Positions 31,739 through 44,248 of a DNA stretch of 64,000 bases are shown in pieces. The DNA comes from Artocarpus heterophyllus (lineage: Eukaryota > Streptophyta > Magnoliopsida > Rosales > Moraceae): NCBI GenBank assembly GCA_025403435.1, contig CM046354.1, positions 18,354,424 through 18,418,423 of the forward strand, read 5' to 3'. The notes under the pieces were generated by a model. That model was not told the origin of the DNA and made no database searches. It was given only the letters and a program-made list of their open reading frames with translations. Positions within the stretch are counted from its first letter, which is position 1. Each line of letters opens with the position of its first letter. A program made the translations under genes and the position numbers.

Positions 31739-34186
31739 TGTAACGCCTCGAAATTTATTTAATATTATTGTAATGTAAAATGATAAATTAGTGTGCCATA
31801 ATTAATGTTTCAACGTTAATTTGATTATTTAGTTAGATTTTGAATTTTAAGTTGTTTTGTTAATTTAATGAACTCCAATGATTTCTTATTATTTTAAAAT
31901 GTCATTTCGAGTTTTTAAAACACAACAGTTTGTAAAATGTTAAAAATATTCCGTTTTATAAAACCGTGGAAAGCACATGGTTTTCGCACAGTAAAACCGC
32001 CCACCATTTCTCTCTATTTATTCTCTCTCTCACTCTCTTCCTCTTATTCTCTTTGTTCTCTCTCTCTCTCCCGTGTGATCCCTCTCTCATTGCCTCTCTC
32101 GGTTTCTCTCATTCTCTCTCATTTCTCTCTCAAATTTTTGAAACAAAATTTGAATCCAAGCTTTGGTTTAGCGAGTAGGAAGCTCGGGGATGTGATTTGG
32201 CAACTAAGAACGTGGATTGAAGCTTAAATTCGAGGTTAGTTTTGAAATTTCTAAACTTTTTCTAAATTTTCAATTTTCATGCATTTTTGAAATCTAAGTT
32301 TGTTTGAGCTTAGAAAACCCTTGATTTGAGTTAAAGGAACTTAGAACACCTAGAATCTAAGCTTGGATTGAAGAAAAAAGGATTAAATTCAAGATTTTTC
32401 ATTTTTCCTCATTTTCTCCCATTTTCAGATTTTTGGGATTTTTGTGTTTAAATCTTGTTTAAATGAGTTCAAAAGTGTTCTATTATGTTTTTCTATCATC
32501 TATGATTGTTTTCTATGTTTGGGATTTGAGAAAAACATGTTAAAATCAAGATTTGAGTCTTGGAAAACCTAAAACCCGTGGCTGAAAATTCTGGGTTTTT
32601 TCAGTTCGACAGGCCGAATTTAAAAGATCGAAAGGCCAGATTCATATGTCCGGCAGGCCGAAACTAGAAAATGTTCGACCGACCGGACTTGATTTTCGGC
32701 AGGCCGAAGCAGGGCGTCCAGCAAGGCATGGGAAAATTTTATGATTTTTCACCCGTTTTTACTATTTTAAACCCTGATCGAAATTCCAACCTTGTAAAAT
32801 GATTTTAAAGATACAAATGGCACACTAGGACATCATGAAATGGTTTAGTAACATAGAATGTCTCAAACTAGATATTGATCGACTTAGTGTGTATCTAGGA
32901 TCATTCATGATTCTGCGGAGCTAACGTATAGCGATATGAGTATAGAGGTAGGATTTCTACCCTATCTTTGGTAACCCAGTTTCAAAATGATTTGGCTTTG
33001 AAAAGGGTTTCTATAAAAATTGTTTTCAACGGTTGATTGAAAATGGAATTTATCAGTTTTATTTTAGTAAACCATGAACTAAGATGAACTTCATAATAAA
33101 CTTCATAATGAATAATAATGAAAACATCTGGTAAATGGGTTTTGAATAATGTTAGAAATGAATATAAGGGCATGATGCCATATTAGAGATCGGGTCGTAT
33201 AGCGATCGACCTTGGGGGCAGGTCCCGAAACCTAGCTGGGCCACTAAGGGTGGTGATATTCATAATGAATAATAATGAAAACATCTGGTAAATGGGTTTG
33301 AATAATAATGAAAACATCTGGTAAATGGGTTTTGAATAATGTTAGAAATGAATATAAGGGCATGATGCCATATCAGAGATCGGGTCGTGTAGCGATCGAC
33401 CTTGGGGGCAAGTCCCGAAACCCAGCTGGGCCACTATGGTGGTGAACTTCATAATGAATAATAATGAAAACATATGGCAAATGGGTTTTAGATAATGTTA
33501 GAAATGAATATAAGGGCATGATGCCATATCAGAGATCGGATCGTGTAGCGATCGACCTTGGGGGCAGGTCCCGAAACCTAGCTAGGCCACTACGGTAGTG
33601 ATATTCATGTGGTTTGCTTAGGAAAAGAAAATAATGTATTTCTGGTCGACCAAATAAACTGTTTTGGGTAAGATCGATTTTATTAAATTTATTTATTCAA
33701 GGTTTCTTTTAAATAATTCCCTGAATAGTGAGACTTTTCTTTAAATTAAATGATTTATTGCCTTTCGCTCACCTTTTCTTTGTTTTTTTTTTTTTAATTT
33801 TCCCCTCTAGATGGATTCCCACTTAGGTTCAGAGAGGACCCTAAGGACAGAACTCAGGAGCCGTAAAAGAACTAGTAGGTTATTTGTAGTAATTAATCAA
33901 GGCATGTAATGTTTAACTCTATTTGTACTTGGACTATGGTTGTATTATTATATTGTCAGTACTATGTGTGTGCACAAGTTGTGGGTCAGTGGGACCCTTA
34001 CTCGCAGTTCTTTATTATTTTATTATTCGCTTAATGTTTATGAATTATTTTATAAAATGTAGTTTTGAAACTTTCACATTTTTATATATTTGACTTAACC
34101 CTTAAAATTCTTGATTTTAATTAAATTTCTCTTTTAATTAATTTAAATAATCTACCACGTCACCTCCCGTACTCTGGGGCGTGACA
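31739..34186 (+). repeat. gypsy-A 5' LTR with local triplication
   Basis: Starts TGTAACGCCTCG, ends CTGGGGCGTGACA, 2448 bp. It is about 300 bp longer than the 3' LTR because a segment of about 160 bp is present three times (33102-33608). It keeps a degenerate palindrome array (about 32600-32720). Confidence 0.9.
33102..33608 (+). repeat. Three tandem copies of an LTR segment
   Basis: Copies at roughly 33102-33253, 33254-33445 and 33446-33608 each run from CATAATGAATAATAATG through GATCGGGTCGTGTAGCGATC or a variant, CCTTGGGGGCA and GGGCCACTA. The middle copy has an extra short duplication of the AATAATAATGAAAACATCTG part. The 3' LTR has a single copy (40311-40470). Confidence 0.9.
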
Positions 34187-34189
34187 GAA

Positions 34190-34201
34190 TGGTATCAAAG
34201 C
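34190..34201 (+). promoter_or_regulatory. gypsy-A primer-binding site
   Basis: TGGTATCAAAGC, three bases after the LTR; one G-to-A change from the intact TGGTATCAGAGC at 62262. Confidence 0.9.
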
Positions 34202-34291
34202 CCAAAGTTATGAAGCTTGGGAATTGTGCACACATAGGTATGACAATGAAATACCTCTGATAGTCCAAATTTTGTTTTCAGATGTAAGAGG

Positions 34292-35442
34292 ATGGCACCT
34301 AGACGTCGTTGTATAGTTGACGTCGAGTTCAGAAATGATGGGGGTATGATGAGGTCTATGTTTGCGGCTTTCCGACAGATGACAACCAGGGCCAAACCGG
34401 AGGATTCTGATGTTAGTCATTGGCATACATATTTTAAGGAATTTCGACGTGTGTCTATTTTGACTTTTGATGGTAATGGGAATCCGCAGTTGGCAGAATA
34501 TTGGCTAGACTCGATCGTGAAGCATTTAGATACCCTTGGTGTGCCTGATGAGTACCGTGTGGAATTTGCTGCATATAAGCTCGAGGGTGGTGCTAATACT
34601 TGGTGAAAACAAGCTAAGCGTTTGGAACGCGGTGGAGATATCAGTTGGGACAGATTCAAGGAGCTGTTCTATGACCAGTATTTTTCGCAGGGGTATAGAG
34701 ATCAAAAGGCAGCTAAGTTCTACAGGTTGCAGCAGGGTGATTTGTCAGTTCGGGAATATGAGGCAAGATTTAATGAGTTGGTCAGGTTTGCTCCATCAGC
34801 AGTGGGATCGAAACGTGAGAGGTGCATTAAGTTTCAGGAAGGGCTCAAGGCTCCTATTCGGCAACAGGTGGTTGCTTTGCGACTTAGGAGTTTTGGAGAA
34901 CTTGTGTCGTCAGCAATATCAGTGGAGAATGATTATGCGCATTATTGTGAGGATCGAGCAAAGGCTTCAGGAGGATCACAGAGGAGTGATAGGAAGAGCA
35001 CCAGTAGCCGTCCAACTCCGGAGAAGAATAAGTAGGGTGGCACGAATAGTGGTAGCAGCAGTTCATCTGGTTGCAGGTGCAGCAATCCCTACAGCTTCCA
35101 CTGTCATTTTTGTCAGTAGCCAGGACACATCAAGAGGAATTGCTCGATCAAGAGTGCCCATCTTGGATCTCAGACCGAAGAAGATGCCAGTCGTCAGTCT
35201 CAGCCTCAGACCTTACCTTCACCTCAATAGTATCCACAGTTACAGTATCCTCAGTTCTCTCCTCAGCAGTTTCATATTCGGCATGAGGGCAGCAGCCGCA
35301 GCATTTCCAGCGTAGCGTCCCTCAGTATCGAGTGCCGAGTGCAGCTAGTGTGTAGTCGTCTCCGTCTCAGCAGTATCGGCAGAATAATCCAGGACCTAGC
35401 AATGTTGGCAGAGAAAAAGGAAAGGCACCAGTGTAGGTTCAT
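34292..35442 (+). pseudogene. gypsy-A gag, multiple stops
   Basis: Starts MAPRRR at 34292, 106 bases after the LTR, exactly as in the intact copy (62364). The gag core follows (FDGNGNPQLAEYWLDS, YFSQGYRDQKAAKFY, LSVREYEARFNELVRFAP). In-frame stops lie at 34604 (TGG to TGA), 35033 (CAA to TAG), 35117 and 35228 (CAG to TAG); 35353 and 35433 are further CAG-to-TAG changes after a frameshift. The nucleic-acid-binding zinc knuckle near 35105 is damaged by the 35117 stop. Gag would form the particle and package RNA. Confidence 0.9.
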
Positions 35443-35445
35443 GCA

Positions 35446-35901
35446 ATGACATCTGGAGGTTCAGATTCTCAGACCAGTAACGCGGTTGTCGATGGTACGA
35501 TTTTAGTTTCTCAATCTTTAGCTCGCGTTTTATTTGATACAGGTGCCTCTCATTCTCTCATTTCGAGTTCTTTTGTACATGCCTTGGGATTAGAGATAGA
35601 AGAGTTTAATGAACCCCTAGTCATAACTTCTCCCTTGGGGCGGGTGTGTGTGAATTGTGTGTGTAAATCTTGTAAAATAAAGATTGGGGATGAGATTTTG
35701 AAAAGTGATTTGATTATACTCCCCATGAGCTCATATGATGTAATTCTAAGGATGGACTGGTTGTCCAGGTATAATGCAGTTGTAGACTGCCAACTTAGGA
35801 AAGTAACCCTAGTGTCTGATAGGGGGACGATGATCACCTACCAGGGTAGTGGTGATTGGTTAATGAGTGAGCGTCTCATGAAGTCATGTCTAGGAGGGTG
35901 A
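35446..35901 (+). pseudogene. gypsy-A aspartic protease domain fragment
   Basis: Open for 151 codons from an internal Met; the catalytic motif LFDTGASHSLIS and a later YDVILRMDWLSRY are clear (usually ILGMDWL). It is separated from gag by stops and from RT by a stop at 35899. The domain itself looks nearly intact, but it cannot be made as part of a normal polyprotein. Confidence 0.9.
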
Positions 35902-35940
35902 AGAAATCTAGTTTGTTGTGCTTTTCTTGCGAATCTAGAG

Positions 35941-37352
35941 TGCGAGCCCTATGCTTTGAGAGGAAGTGTAGCGATTCCGGTGGTTGATGAGTTCGAGGAT
36001 GTCTTCCCTAATAAGTTGCCAGGATTACCACCGCATCGAGAAATCAAGTTTGGTATTGTGTTGTTTCCAGGGACAGCACTGATTTCTATAGCACCTTATG
36101 GGATGGCGTCGGCAGAAATGAAAGAATTGAGGAAGCAACTTCAAGAGCTTGCTGATAAAGGGTATATTCAGAATAGCACATCTCCGTGTGGAGCACCGGT
36201 TTTGTTTTTTAAGAAACATGATGGGACTCTCAGGTTGTGTGTAGAATATCGACAGCTAAATCGTGTTACAGTGAAGAATAAGTATCCCTTGCCTAGGATC
36301 GATGAGTTGTTTGATCAGTTGGAGGTTCGCGATACTTCTCAAAGATTGATTTGCGTTCAGGGTACTATCAACTTAGGATTAATGAAGAGGATATTCCCAA
36401 GACAGCTTTTAGGACCCGGTATGGGCATTTTGAGTTTCTGGTTATGTCATTTGGGTTGACGAATGCTCCAGCAGCTTTCATAGATTTGATGAATAGGATA
36501 TTTAGGCTGTATCTAGTTCAGTTCGTGATCGTGTTCATCGATGACATTCTAGTGTATTCTAAGACTTAGGAGGAGCATGAGCAACATCTCTGGATCGTGC
36601 TTCAGACTCTGCAGGAGCACCAGTTGTATGCCAAGAGGAAAAAGTGCGAGTTTTGGTTAACTGAGGTCAAATTTCTGGGTCATGTCATCTCTGAGCATGG
36701 TATTTCTGTGGATCTATCCAAGATTGAAGCCATAGTGGAATGGAAACGACCAAGGAATGTAGCAAAAATTCACAGCTTCTTGGGTCTTGTTGGTTATTAC
36801 AGAAAATTTGTTAAGGATTTTTCGAAGATTGCAGCTCCTTTGACGAGATTGACCAAGAAAAATGTCAGGTTTGAGTGGGGTGAAGAATGTGAGCTTGCTT
36901 TTCAGGGATTGAAGAACCGGTTGACTTCAGCCTTAGTGTTGGTTATTCCTAGCAGTAACGAGCCGTATGAGGTTTACGTAGATGCTTTAGGACGTGGACT
37001 TGGGTGCGTGTTGATGCAGCATAGATGCGTGGTTGCGTACGGATCGAGACAACTACGACCTCATGAGCAAAATTATCCTACTCATGACTTGGAGCTCGCG
37101 ACAGTGATTCATGCGCTGAAGATTTGGGGGTGTTATTTCTATGGAGCAACATTTCAGGTCTTCTCCGATCATAAGAGTTTGAGGTATCTGTTCACTCAGA
37201 GGGATCTTAATTTGAGGCAGCGTAGATGGATAGAGTATATGGAGGAATATGATTTTACGTTGCAGTATCATCCCGTGAAAGCTAATGTGGTCGCGGATGC
37301 GCTTAGTAGGAAGTCTTTAGGGATTCTCACTTGTTTGGCTCTTGAGGACTAG
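35941..37352 (+). pseudogene. gypsy-A reverse transcriptase and RNase H, frameshifted
   Basis: RT: FPNKLPGLPPHREI, CGAPVLFFKKHDG, YRQLNRVTVKNKYPLPRID, then a frameshift near 36330-36350, then [18 protein letters not shown] and the catalytic [14 protein letters not shown] (about 36520). A TAG stop lies at 36567. RNase [46 protein letters not shown] and ADALSRKS, with a stop at 37350. The usual catalytic SDAS reads VDAL. Domain order is standard; at least one frameshift and two stops make it inactive. Confidence 0.9.
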
Positions 37353-37367
37353 AGTAGGGATGCGACG

Positions 37368-38874
37368 GTGAGCGAGTATGGACTACGGTATCATGAAGAC
37401 TATGATCGAGTTTCGGTGTATCATGTGGAGGCGACCCCAGCTCTTGTTCAGATAGTGAAGCAAAATCAGTGGCAGCATCAGCATTTGCAGGGGATTTGGT
37501 CGCGGATTCAAAATGAAGAGCGGTTTGAAGAATGGAGAGTTCATGCAGATGGATTGTTGTATTTTCGAAAGCGTCTTGCAGTTCCAGCTATCGCAGAGGT
37601 GACGAAAGCCGTTTTGGATGAAGCCCATAGGTCTTAGTTTGCCATTCATCCGAGGAGCACAAAGATATATCGTGATTTGAAAAGGCAATATTGGTGGAGA
37701 GGCATGAAGAAAGATGTTCGAGAGTACGTGGCCAAGTGTACGACGTGTCTTCAGGTGAAAGCCAAGCATCAGAAGCCTACAGGTCAGCTTCAGCCGCTTC
37801 CTATTCCAAGGTGAAAATGGGAGCATGTGACGATGGATTTTCTCATAGGTTTGTCGAGGACGAGGCAGCGGCATGATGCAGTTTGGGTTGTAGTCGATAG
37901 GTTGATGAAATCGGTGCATTTTATTCCGTTCAGGTCGACATGTAAGAGGAGGATTCTCGGGGATTTGTATCTGCAGAACATAGTGAGATTGCATGGAGTT
38001 CCTTTGTCCATCACTTCTGATCGGACACCAGGTTTAATGCTAAGTACTGGAGGAGTTTTCAGGAGGCTTTAGGCACAAATTTGAACTTCAGTACGACGTT
38101 TCATCCTCAAACTAATGGGCAGTCTGAGCGGGTTATTCAGATTCTCGAGGATATGTTGCATGCCTGTGCGTTAGACTTCGGCGAGAATTGGAAGAAATAT
38201 TTGCATTTGGCAGAGTTCGCGTACAACAACAGCTATCAGACGAGTATTGGTATGGCCCCGTTTGAGGCGTTGTATGGGCGACCGTGTCGATCACAGGTGT
38301 GTTGGGCAGAGCCAGAAGACAGGGTTATTCTTGGGCCGGATGAGATCCGTGATAGCAACGAGAAAGTCGCTGTGATTTGAGATAGATTGAGGGTAGCTCA
38401 GAGTCGACAGAAGAGTTATGTGGATAGAAGACGTAGACCCTTAGATTTTGCGGTAGGAGATTTTGTTCTCCTGAAGGTATCGCCTCGTAAAGGAACTATG
38501 CGGTTCAAAGTGAGTGAAAAGCTTGCACCGAGATATATTAGACCGTTTGAGATCACTCAGCGTATTGGTGTGGTTGCTTATCGGCTTGACCTTCCGCCCG
38601 AACTCTCTCATGTTCACGATGTGTTCTATGTGTCAATGCTTAGGAAGTGTCCGCCTGAGTAGGGTAAGATAGTTTCATTTCACGATGTGCAGGTTCAAGA
38701 AGATACGACGTACGAGGAGGTGCCGATTCAGATCATCGATCGAAAAGTGATCAGTTTGCATCGTCATAAGATACCATTGGTAAAGGTCGTGTGGCAGCAT
38801 CACGGGGTTGATGAAGCCACTTGGGAACTAGAGTTGAGTATGTGGGAGTTGTATCCGCATTTGTTTTGTTTCTA
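37368..38874 (+). pseudogene. gypsy-A integrase with chromodomain-like C-terminus, decayed
   Basis: An HHCC zinc-finger region (about 37615-37760, ending CTTCLQVK) leads into a core with TMDFLIGL, ITSDR and GQSERVIQILEDML, then FAVGDFVLLKVSP and HDVFYVSMLRK, and the C-terminal IPLVKVVWQHHGVDEATWEL to YPHLF. The chromodomain-like tail is thought to direct insertion toward particular chromatin. Stops at 37636, 37813 (TGG to TGA), 38069, 38378 and 38660 plus a frameshift near 38030 break it. Confidence 0.9.
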
Positions 38875-38907
38875 AATTGAGTTGTAAATTTCGGGGGCGA
38901 AATTTCT

Positions 38908-38923
38908 TTTAGGGGTGGAGAGT
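38908..38923 (+). promoter_or_regulatory. gypsy-A polypurine tract
   Basis: TTTAGGGGTGGAGAGT immediately precedes the 3' LTR; primes plus-strand DNA synthesis. Confidence 0.85.
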
Positions 38924-41067
38924 TGTAACGCCCCGAAATTTATTTAATGTTATTGTAACGTAAAATGATGAATTTGTGTGTCATAATTAATGTTTCAACG
39001 TTAATTTGATCATTTAGTTAGATTTTGAATTTTAAATTGTTTTGTTAATTTAATGAATTCTAATGATTCTTTATTATTTTAAAATGTCATTTCGAGTTTT
39101 TAAAATACAACAGTTTGTAAAATGTTAAAAATATTTTGTTTTATAAAACCGTGGGCGGCACATGATTTTTACACAGTAAAACTGCCCACCATTTCTCTCT
39201 ATTTATTCTCTCACTCACTCTCTTCCTCTCATTCTCTATGTTCTCTCTCTTTCCCCCGTGTGATCCCTCTCTCACTCCCTCTCTCAGTTTCTCTCATTTC
39301 TCTCTCAAATTTTTAAAACAAAATTTGAATCCAAGCTTCGGGTTAGCGAGTAGGAAGCTCGGGGATGTGATTTGACAACCAAGAACGTGGATTGAAGCTT
39401 GAATTCGAGGTTAGTTTTGAAATTTCTAAACTTTTTCTAAATTTTTAATTTTCATGCATTTTTGAAATCTAAGTTTGTTTGAGCTTAGAAAACCCTTAAT
39501 TTGAGTTAGAGGAACTTAGAACACCTAGAATCTAAGCTTGGATTGAAGAAAAACGGATTAAATTCAAGATTTTTCATTTTTCCTCATTTTCTCCCATTTT
39601 TTTATTTTTGGGATTTTTGTGTTTAAATATTGTTTAAATGAGTTCAAAAGTGTTCTATTATGTTTTTCTATCATCTATAATTGTTTTCTATGTTTGGGAT
39701 TTGAGAAAAATAGGTTAAAATCAAGATTTGAGTTTTGGAAAACCCAAAACCCGTGGCTTAAAATTCTAGATTTTTTTAGTTCGGCAGGCCGGATTCAAAG
39801 GATTGGCAGGCCAGATTCATCTGTCTGGCAGGCCGAACCTGGAAAATGTCCGGCCGACCGGACTTGATTTTTGGTATGCCAAACTGTATAGTTCGGCCAG
39901 CCGAAGCACGGCGTCCGACAGGGCATGGGAAAATATTGTGATTTTTTACCCATTTTCACTGTTTTGAACCCTGATCGAAATTCCAACCTTGTAAAATGAT
40001 TTTAAAGATACAAATGACACACTAGGACATCATGAAATGGTTTAGTAACATAGAATGTCCCAAAGTAGATATTGATCGACTTAGTGTGTATCTAGGATCG
40101 TTCGTGGTTCCGCGAAGCTAACGTATAGCAGACCGGGATGACGGTGTGGGGCACCGACACAAGTATCGAGGTGGGACTTCTACCTTATCTTTGGTAACCC
40201 AGTTTCAAAATGATTTGGCTTTAAAAAGGGTTTCTATAAAAATTATTTTCAACGATTGATTGAAAATGGAATTTATCGGTTTTATTTAGTAAACCATGAA
40301 CTGAGATGAACTTCATAATGAATAATAATGAAAACATTTGGTAAATGGGTTTTGAATAATGTTAGAAATGAATATAAGGGCATGATGCCATATCAGAGAT
40401 CGGATCGTGTAGCGATTGACCTTGGGGGCAGGTCTCAAAACCCAACTAGGCCACTACGGTGGTGATATTCATGTGGTTTGCCTAGGAAAAGAGAATAATA
40501 TATTTCTGGTCGACCGAATAAACTGTTTTGGATAGGAACGGTTTTATTAAATTTATTTATTCAAGGTTTCTTTTAAATAATTCCCTGAATAGTGAGACTT
40601 TTCTTTAAATTAAATGATTTATTAAAATATAGTCCTATTGAGCCTTTCGCTCACATTTTCTTTGTTTTTTTTTTAAAATTTCCCCCTCTAGGTGGATTCT
40701 TACTTAGGTTCAGAAAGGACTCTACGGACAGAACTCATGAGCAGTAAAAGGACTAGTAGGTTATTTGTAGTAATTAATCAAGGCATGTAATGTTTAACTC
40801 TATTTATACTTGGACTGTGGTTGTATTATTATATTGTCAGTACTATGTGTGTATACAAGTTGTGGGTCAGTGGAACCCTTATTCGCGGTTTTTTATTATT
40901 TTATTATTCGCTTAATGTTTATGAATTCTTTTATAAAATGTAGTTTTGAAACTTTCACATTTTTATATATTTGACTTAACCCTTAAGATTCTTGATTTTA
41001 ATTGAATTCCTCTTTTAATTAATTTAAATAATCTGTCACGTCACCTCCCGTACTCCGGGGCGTGACA
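38924..41067 (+). repeat. gypsy-A 3' LTR
   Basis: Starts TGTAACGCCCCG, ends CTCCGGGGCGTGACA, 2144 bp. Degenerate palindrome array at about 39778-39920; TATA-like CTCTCTATTTATTC near 39195 followed by CT-rich DNA. Confidence 0.95.
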
Positions 41068-43853
41068 TTTTTCAAATTACGAAATTAAAAAATTGGACAT
41101 TAGCCACAAAAATAAAACGATATAGAACCAGTTTTTCTTATATTTATACGGCTAATTAAGAAACCTGAATTCAACTTTTGCGAGCAATATTGCTACAACT
41201 TTGAGAATAAACAATGCTAAAACTTGTTTAAAAAATGATCTTATTTATAAATAATCGTATTATTTTATCCCATAGCGTAGCAACCTTCCACGTTTTCTAT
41301 CTTACGTGTTGGAGATAAATAGCATAAGCTATTAACCTTTAATATTTCTCTATTAGTTAACACTTTAATTATATAAATGACACAATATGGATGACCTTTC
41401 TAGTACTTGCTAGTGATGAAAAGCATTTGGACGAGTTTTTTTTTTTTTATCCCTTTCTTTTTTCTCTCTTTCTTTCTTTAGGGTCATCCAATTTTGACCT
41501 TTGACAACCTTGTCCCCATTTTGAAAATTCGTCTCCAATCCCAAGCTTAGTTCTTTTTTTCTTGGCCCTTGTATCTGAATTTTAAAAATTTAGACAATAA
41601 TAAAATTTGAAAATAATAAAATGAATATTTAAAAACTTTGAAAACATTAACCATATCAATTTTCTAAATATATTTATCAGCATACAATATAACATGTTGA
41701 TTTTAATGAGATTTTATAAGTTACTTGACTTTTCTTTTCTGTTGTTTTAATAAATCTAAAAAAAAGTTAGAAAAGGATCAAATAGTCATAAAGTTAGCTG
41801 ATTATTATAACTAATGCATAAACTAAATTCATTTTTGCTACATAATTTTCATTCATTTAATTAATGTCAAAGATAATAATTTTTGTACGAATTAAAAAGA
41901 AGTTTCGGGATCTCAGGCGCAAGAAAATAAAAGTTTACAAATTCGGTTGTCCAAATTTCTAAATAAAGGCCTAAGTGTCAAAAGATGAGAGTTTAGATAT
42001 CAAATTGTCAAATTTCTCAAAATTTAGATCCAAGTAAGAAAGGTCAAAAATTTTTTGGACCCCAACCCAAAAAAAAAAAAAAAAAAAACTTTTGATTTCA
42101 GGAAGGGTATGAAATAAGCATATGTCTTAAAGGAGGAAAAAAATGTTTTTTTGACACATCGATCAAAAGTAATTTACATCACAGAATAGGTTGGTCGATT
42201 ATTATGAGTTAGTTTCCACTAGAAAATATCCTGTCTCGTTTAACATGAATGTGATGAGAATTGTGAGAAAGAAACGAAGCTTCATGTGAAGTTCACTTGA
42301 GTCCTTATATATAATATAAATTAATGGAAAGCTAAAGATAAAAACGACATTGACCGCCGCCAGTACCAAATTAATATGTTACATCGTAGTTGACTATTCG
42401 TACCAGTACGGCCAGTTGTTTAGCTAATTACATTTGTCTTTATTTTTTCTTTTTCTTTTTGTTTCTTTTTGTTTTGTTTTCCCTCCTCTCTGTTGTTGTG
42501 TCTTTGTTAGTTATACGGATCCACACAACTAGAAGATCTGGACCAACAAGTACACGTGGTGCAAATTAACAACCTTTTCTTCCCGTCTAACCCAAACAAG
42601 AAGAAATAAAAAAAATAAAGCATTAGAAGACTTGCTAATTAAGGATCCATTAATTTGACCCATAAAAATCTACATTTTTGGTCATTCTCTCGAACAATTT
42701 CGGAGAAAATATCTAACCACCCCGCAACAACTACAACATTGTTGAACATTTTGTCTCATTATTCCAGAAAAAAAAAAAAAGGAAATCGAAGTTGTCTATT
42801 TATTAAGAGATACACTTGATAAAACTTTTTTTTTTTTTTTTTTTGCTTAGTCAGTATATGAACTTTATATTTGACACATAAGACTAGCTAAGCATAGATT
42901 GGAAAAAAATAATTATATATATATATATAGGTGTGGTTTTAATTATTATGTTTTCAATAGATATTATTATAAATACCCGTTTGATATAATTTTGACGATT
43001 GTAATAAAATAAATAGTTGATAAAAGAATTTACGATAATTAATAAAATTAAATTTTTATCATGTCACATTATTAATTATCGTTAAAATATACTATTTTTG
43101 AACGTATAACAATCGGAGACCAACTATTCAAAACAAGTCCATTTAGGTATATATGCGTCATGGGTATGATTAGTGTGAAGCATATATATACATATATATA
43201 TATATATAACACGTCAGAATGAATGACAATTCTGCAAGTGTACAATTTGTGGCCGCAGATTTCTCAACACGGAAATTTGAACTCCTATACACGGTACATT
43301 TATTTATGCCCATATCGTTTACGCGGTGCAATCTGATCAGATTCCATTAACTTGGAAAAACAGAAAGCTTCAAATGTAGTGGTACTTTCTTGCTTTTTTA
43401 CCTGCATTACAAAGATAACGAACATTCATAGAAATTGTCCAAAGGAAAGGACAAAGATTACATGTTGTTTGACAAGGGTTTCCATCACACGGTTTCTATT
43501 ATAGATTCAGTTATAAATAATATAAAATTCTCATATGTTACAGTAAAAATGGTTCTATCCAACGGTTTTTATCATTTTTTCAAACACCCTGTTAATATAT
43601 GAAAATCCTAAGAAAATGTTGAAAAAAGATTGAGTTTTAAATTAAATTGATTTTGAAGTTACCACGAGATCAACGTGCATGGCCATCATTTGGGGAATAG
43701 GCAATATATTAATAGTAAAAGGGCGATTTACACGTGCATACGTGTCTTTTGTCGCAAGTGCCGGGATATTATATTCTCTCGATCAAATATTTGGGATAAT
43801 AATTTAATGCTTCTATATAAGTCGGACAATATCACAACGTTACTATTATTTAG
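41068..43853. other. Intergenic DNA, no gene seen
   Basis: AT-rich with homopolymer runs (A at about 42070, T at about 42826) and (TA)n at 42914 and 43194. No coding sequence of recognisable family and no repeat termini I could pair. Confidence 0.5.
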
Positions 43854-43860
43854 TTTTACA

Positions 43861-44225
43861 AGAGTAAATTATACTACACTATGAACTATTTATTTTTTAT
43901 ATAATACAACCTAAACTTTTAATTTTGACATAATACATTTTCAATTTTGAAATTATTTATAATTGAGGTTTTATAATTACTTTTTAATTTTCGTTAAGTA
44001 CTATTTTCACGTATTGGGTATCAATTTTTTTTTAAATGACGAGCTATGCTTTTAAGAAAACTTACGTGCAATTTTGTAACTAAAATTGTTTATGCTTTTT
44101 TGGTGTTTGTTAGCTATTTGACTTCAATTGTCAATTATTTCAAAATTTAAAGTGTATTTTTTCAAGATTTAAATTCAATATGTATTATGAAAAATAGTTT
44201 GGGATACGACAACATAATTTACTCT
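43861..44225. mobile_element. MITE, 365 bp, with 7 bp target duplication
   Basis: Terminal inverted repeats AGAGTAAATTAT at both ends, with similarity continuing inward (ACTATTTAT versus AACTATTTTTC), flanked by exact TTTTACA (43854-43860, 44226-44232). No coding capacity. Superfamily not certain; an 8 bp (hAT) or 9 bp (Mutator) duplication with mismatch is possible. Confidence 0.75.
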
Positions 44226-44248
44226 TTTTACAATTATATATGATGACA

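Larger units (their letters stand above)
31739..41067 (+). mobile_element. Complete but decayed gypsy-A element (Ty3/gypsy chromovirus, Tekay-like)
   Basis: LTRs 31739-34186 and 38924-41067, PBS, gag, protease, RT, RNase H, integrase, chromodomain-like C-terminus and PPT in canonical Ty3/gypsy order. Flanks are TTTTC (31734-31738) and TTTTT (41068-41072), an imperfect duplication. The frame is broken many times, so this copy is not autonomous. The C-terminal motif ending EATWELE followed by YPHLF is characteristic of Tekay/Del chromoviruses. Confidence 0.95.

Noticed and set aside
37383..37994. 203-codon antisense frame
   Set aside because: Antisense to the integrase region of the decayed gypsy-A element; no domain seen.
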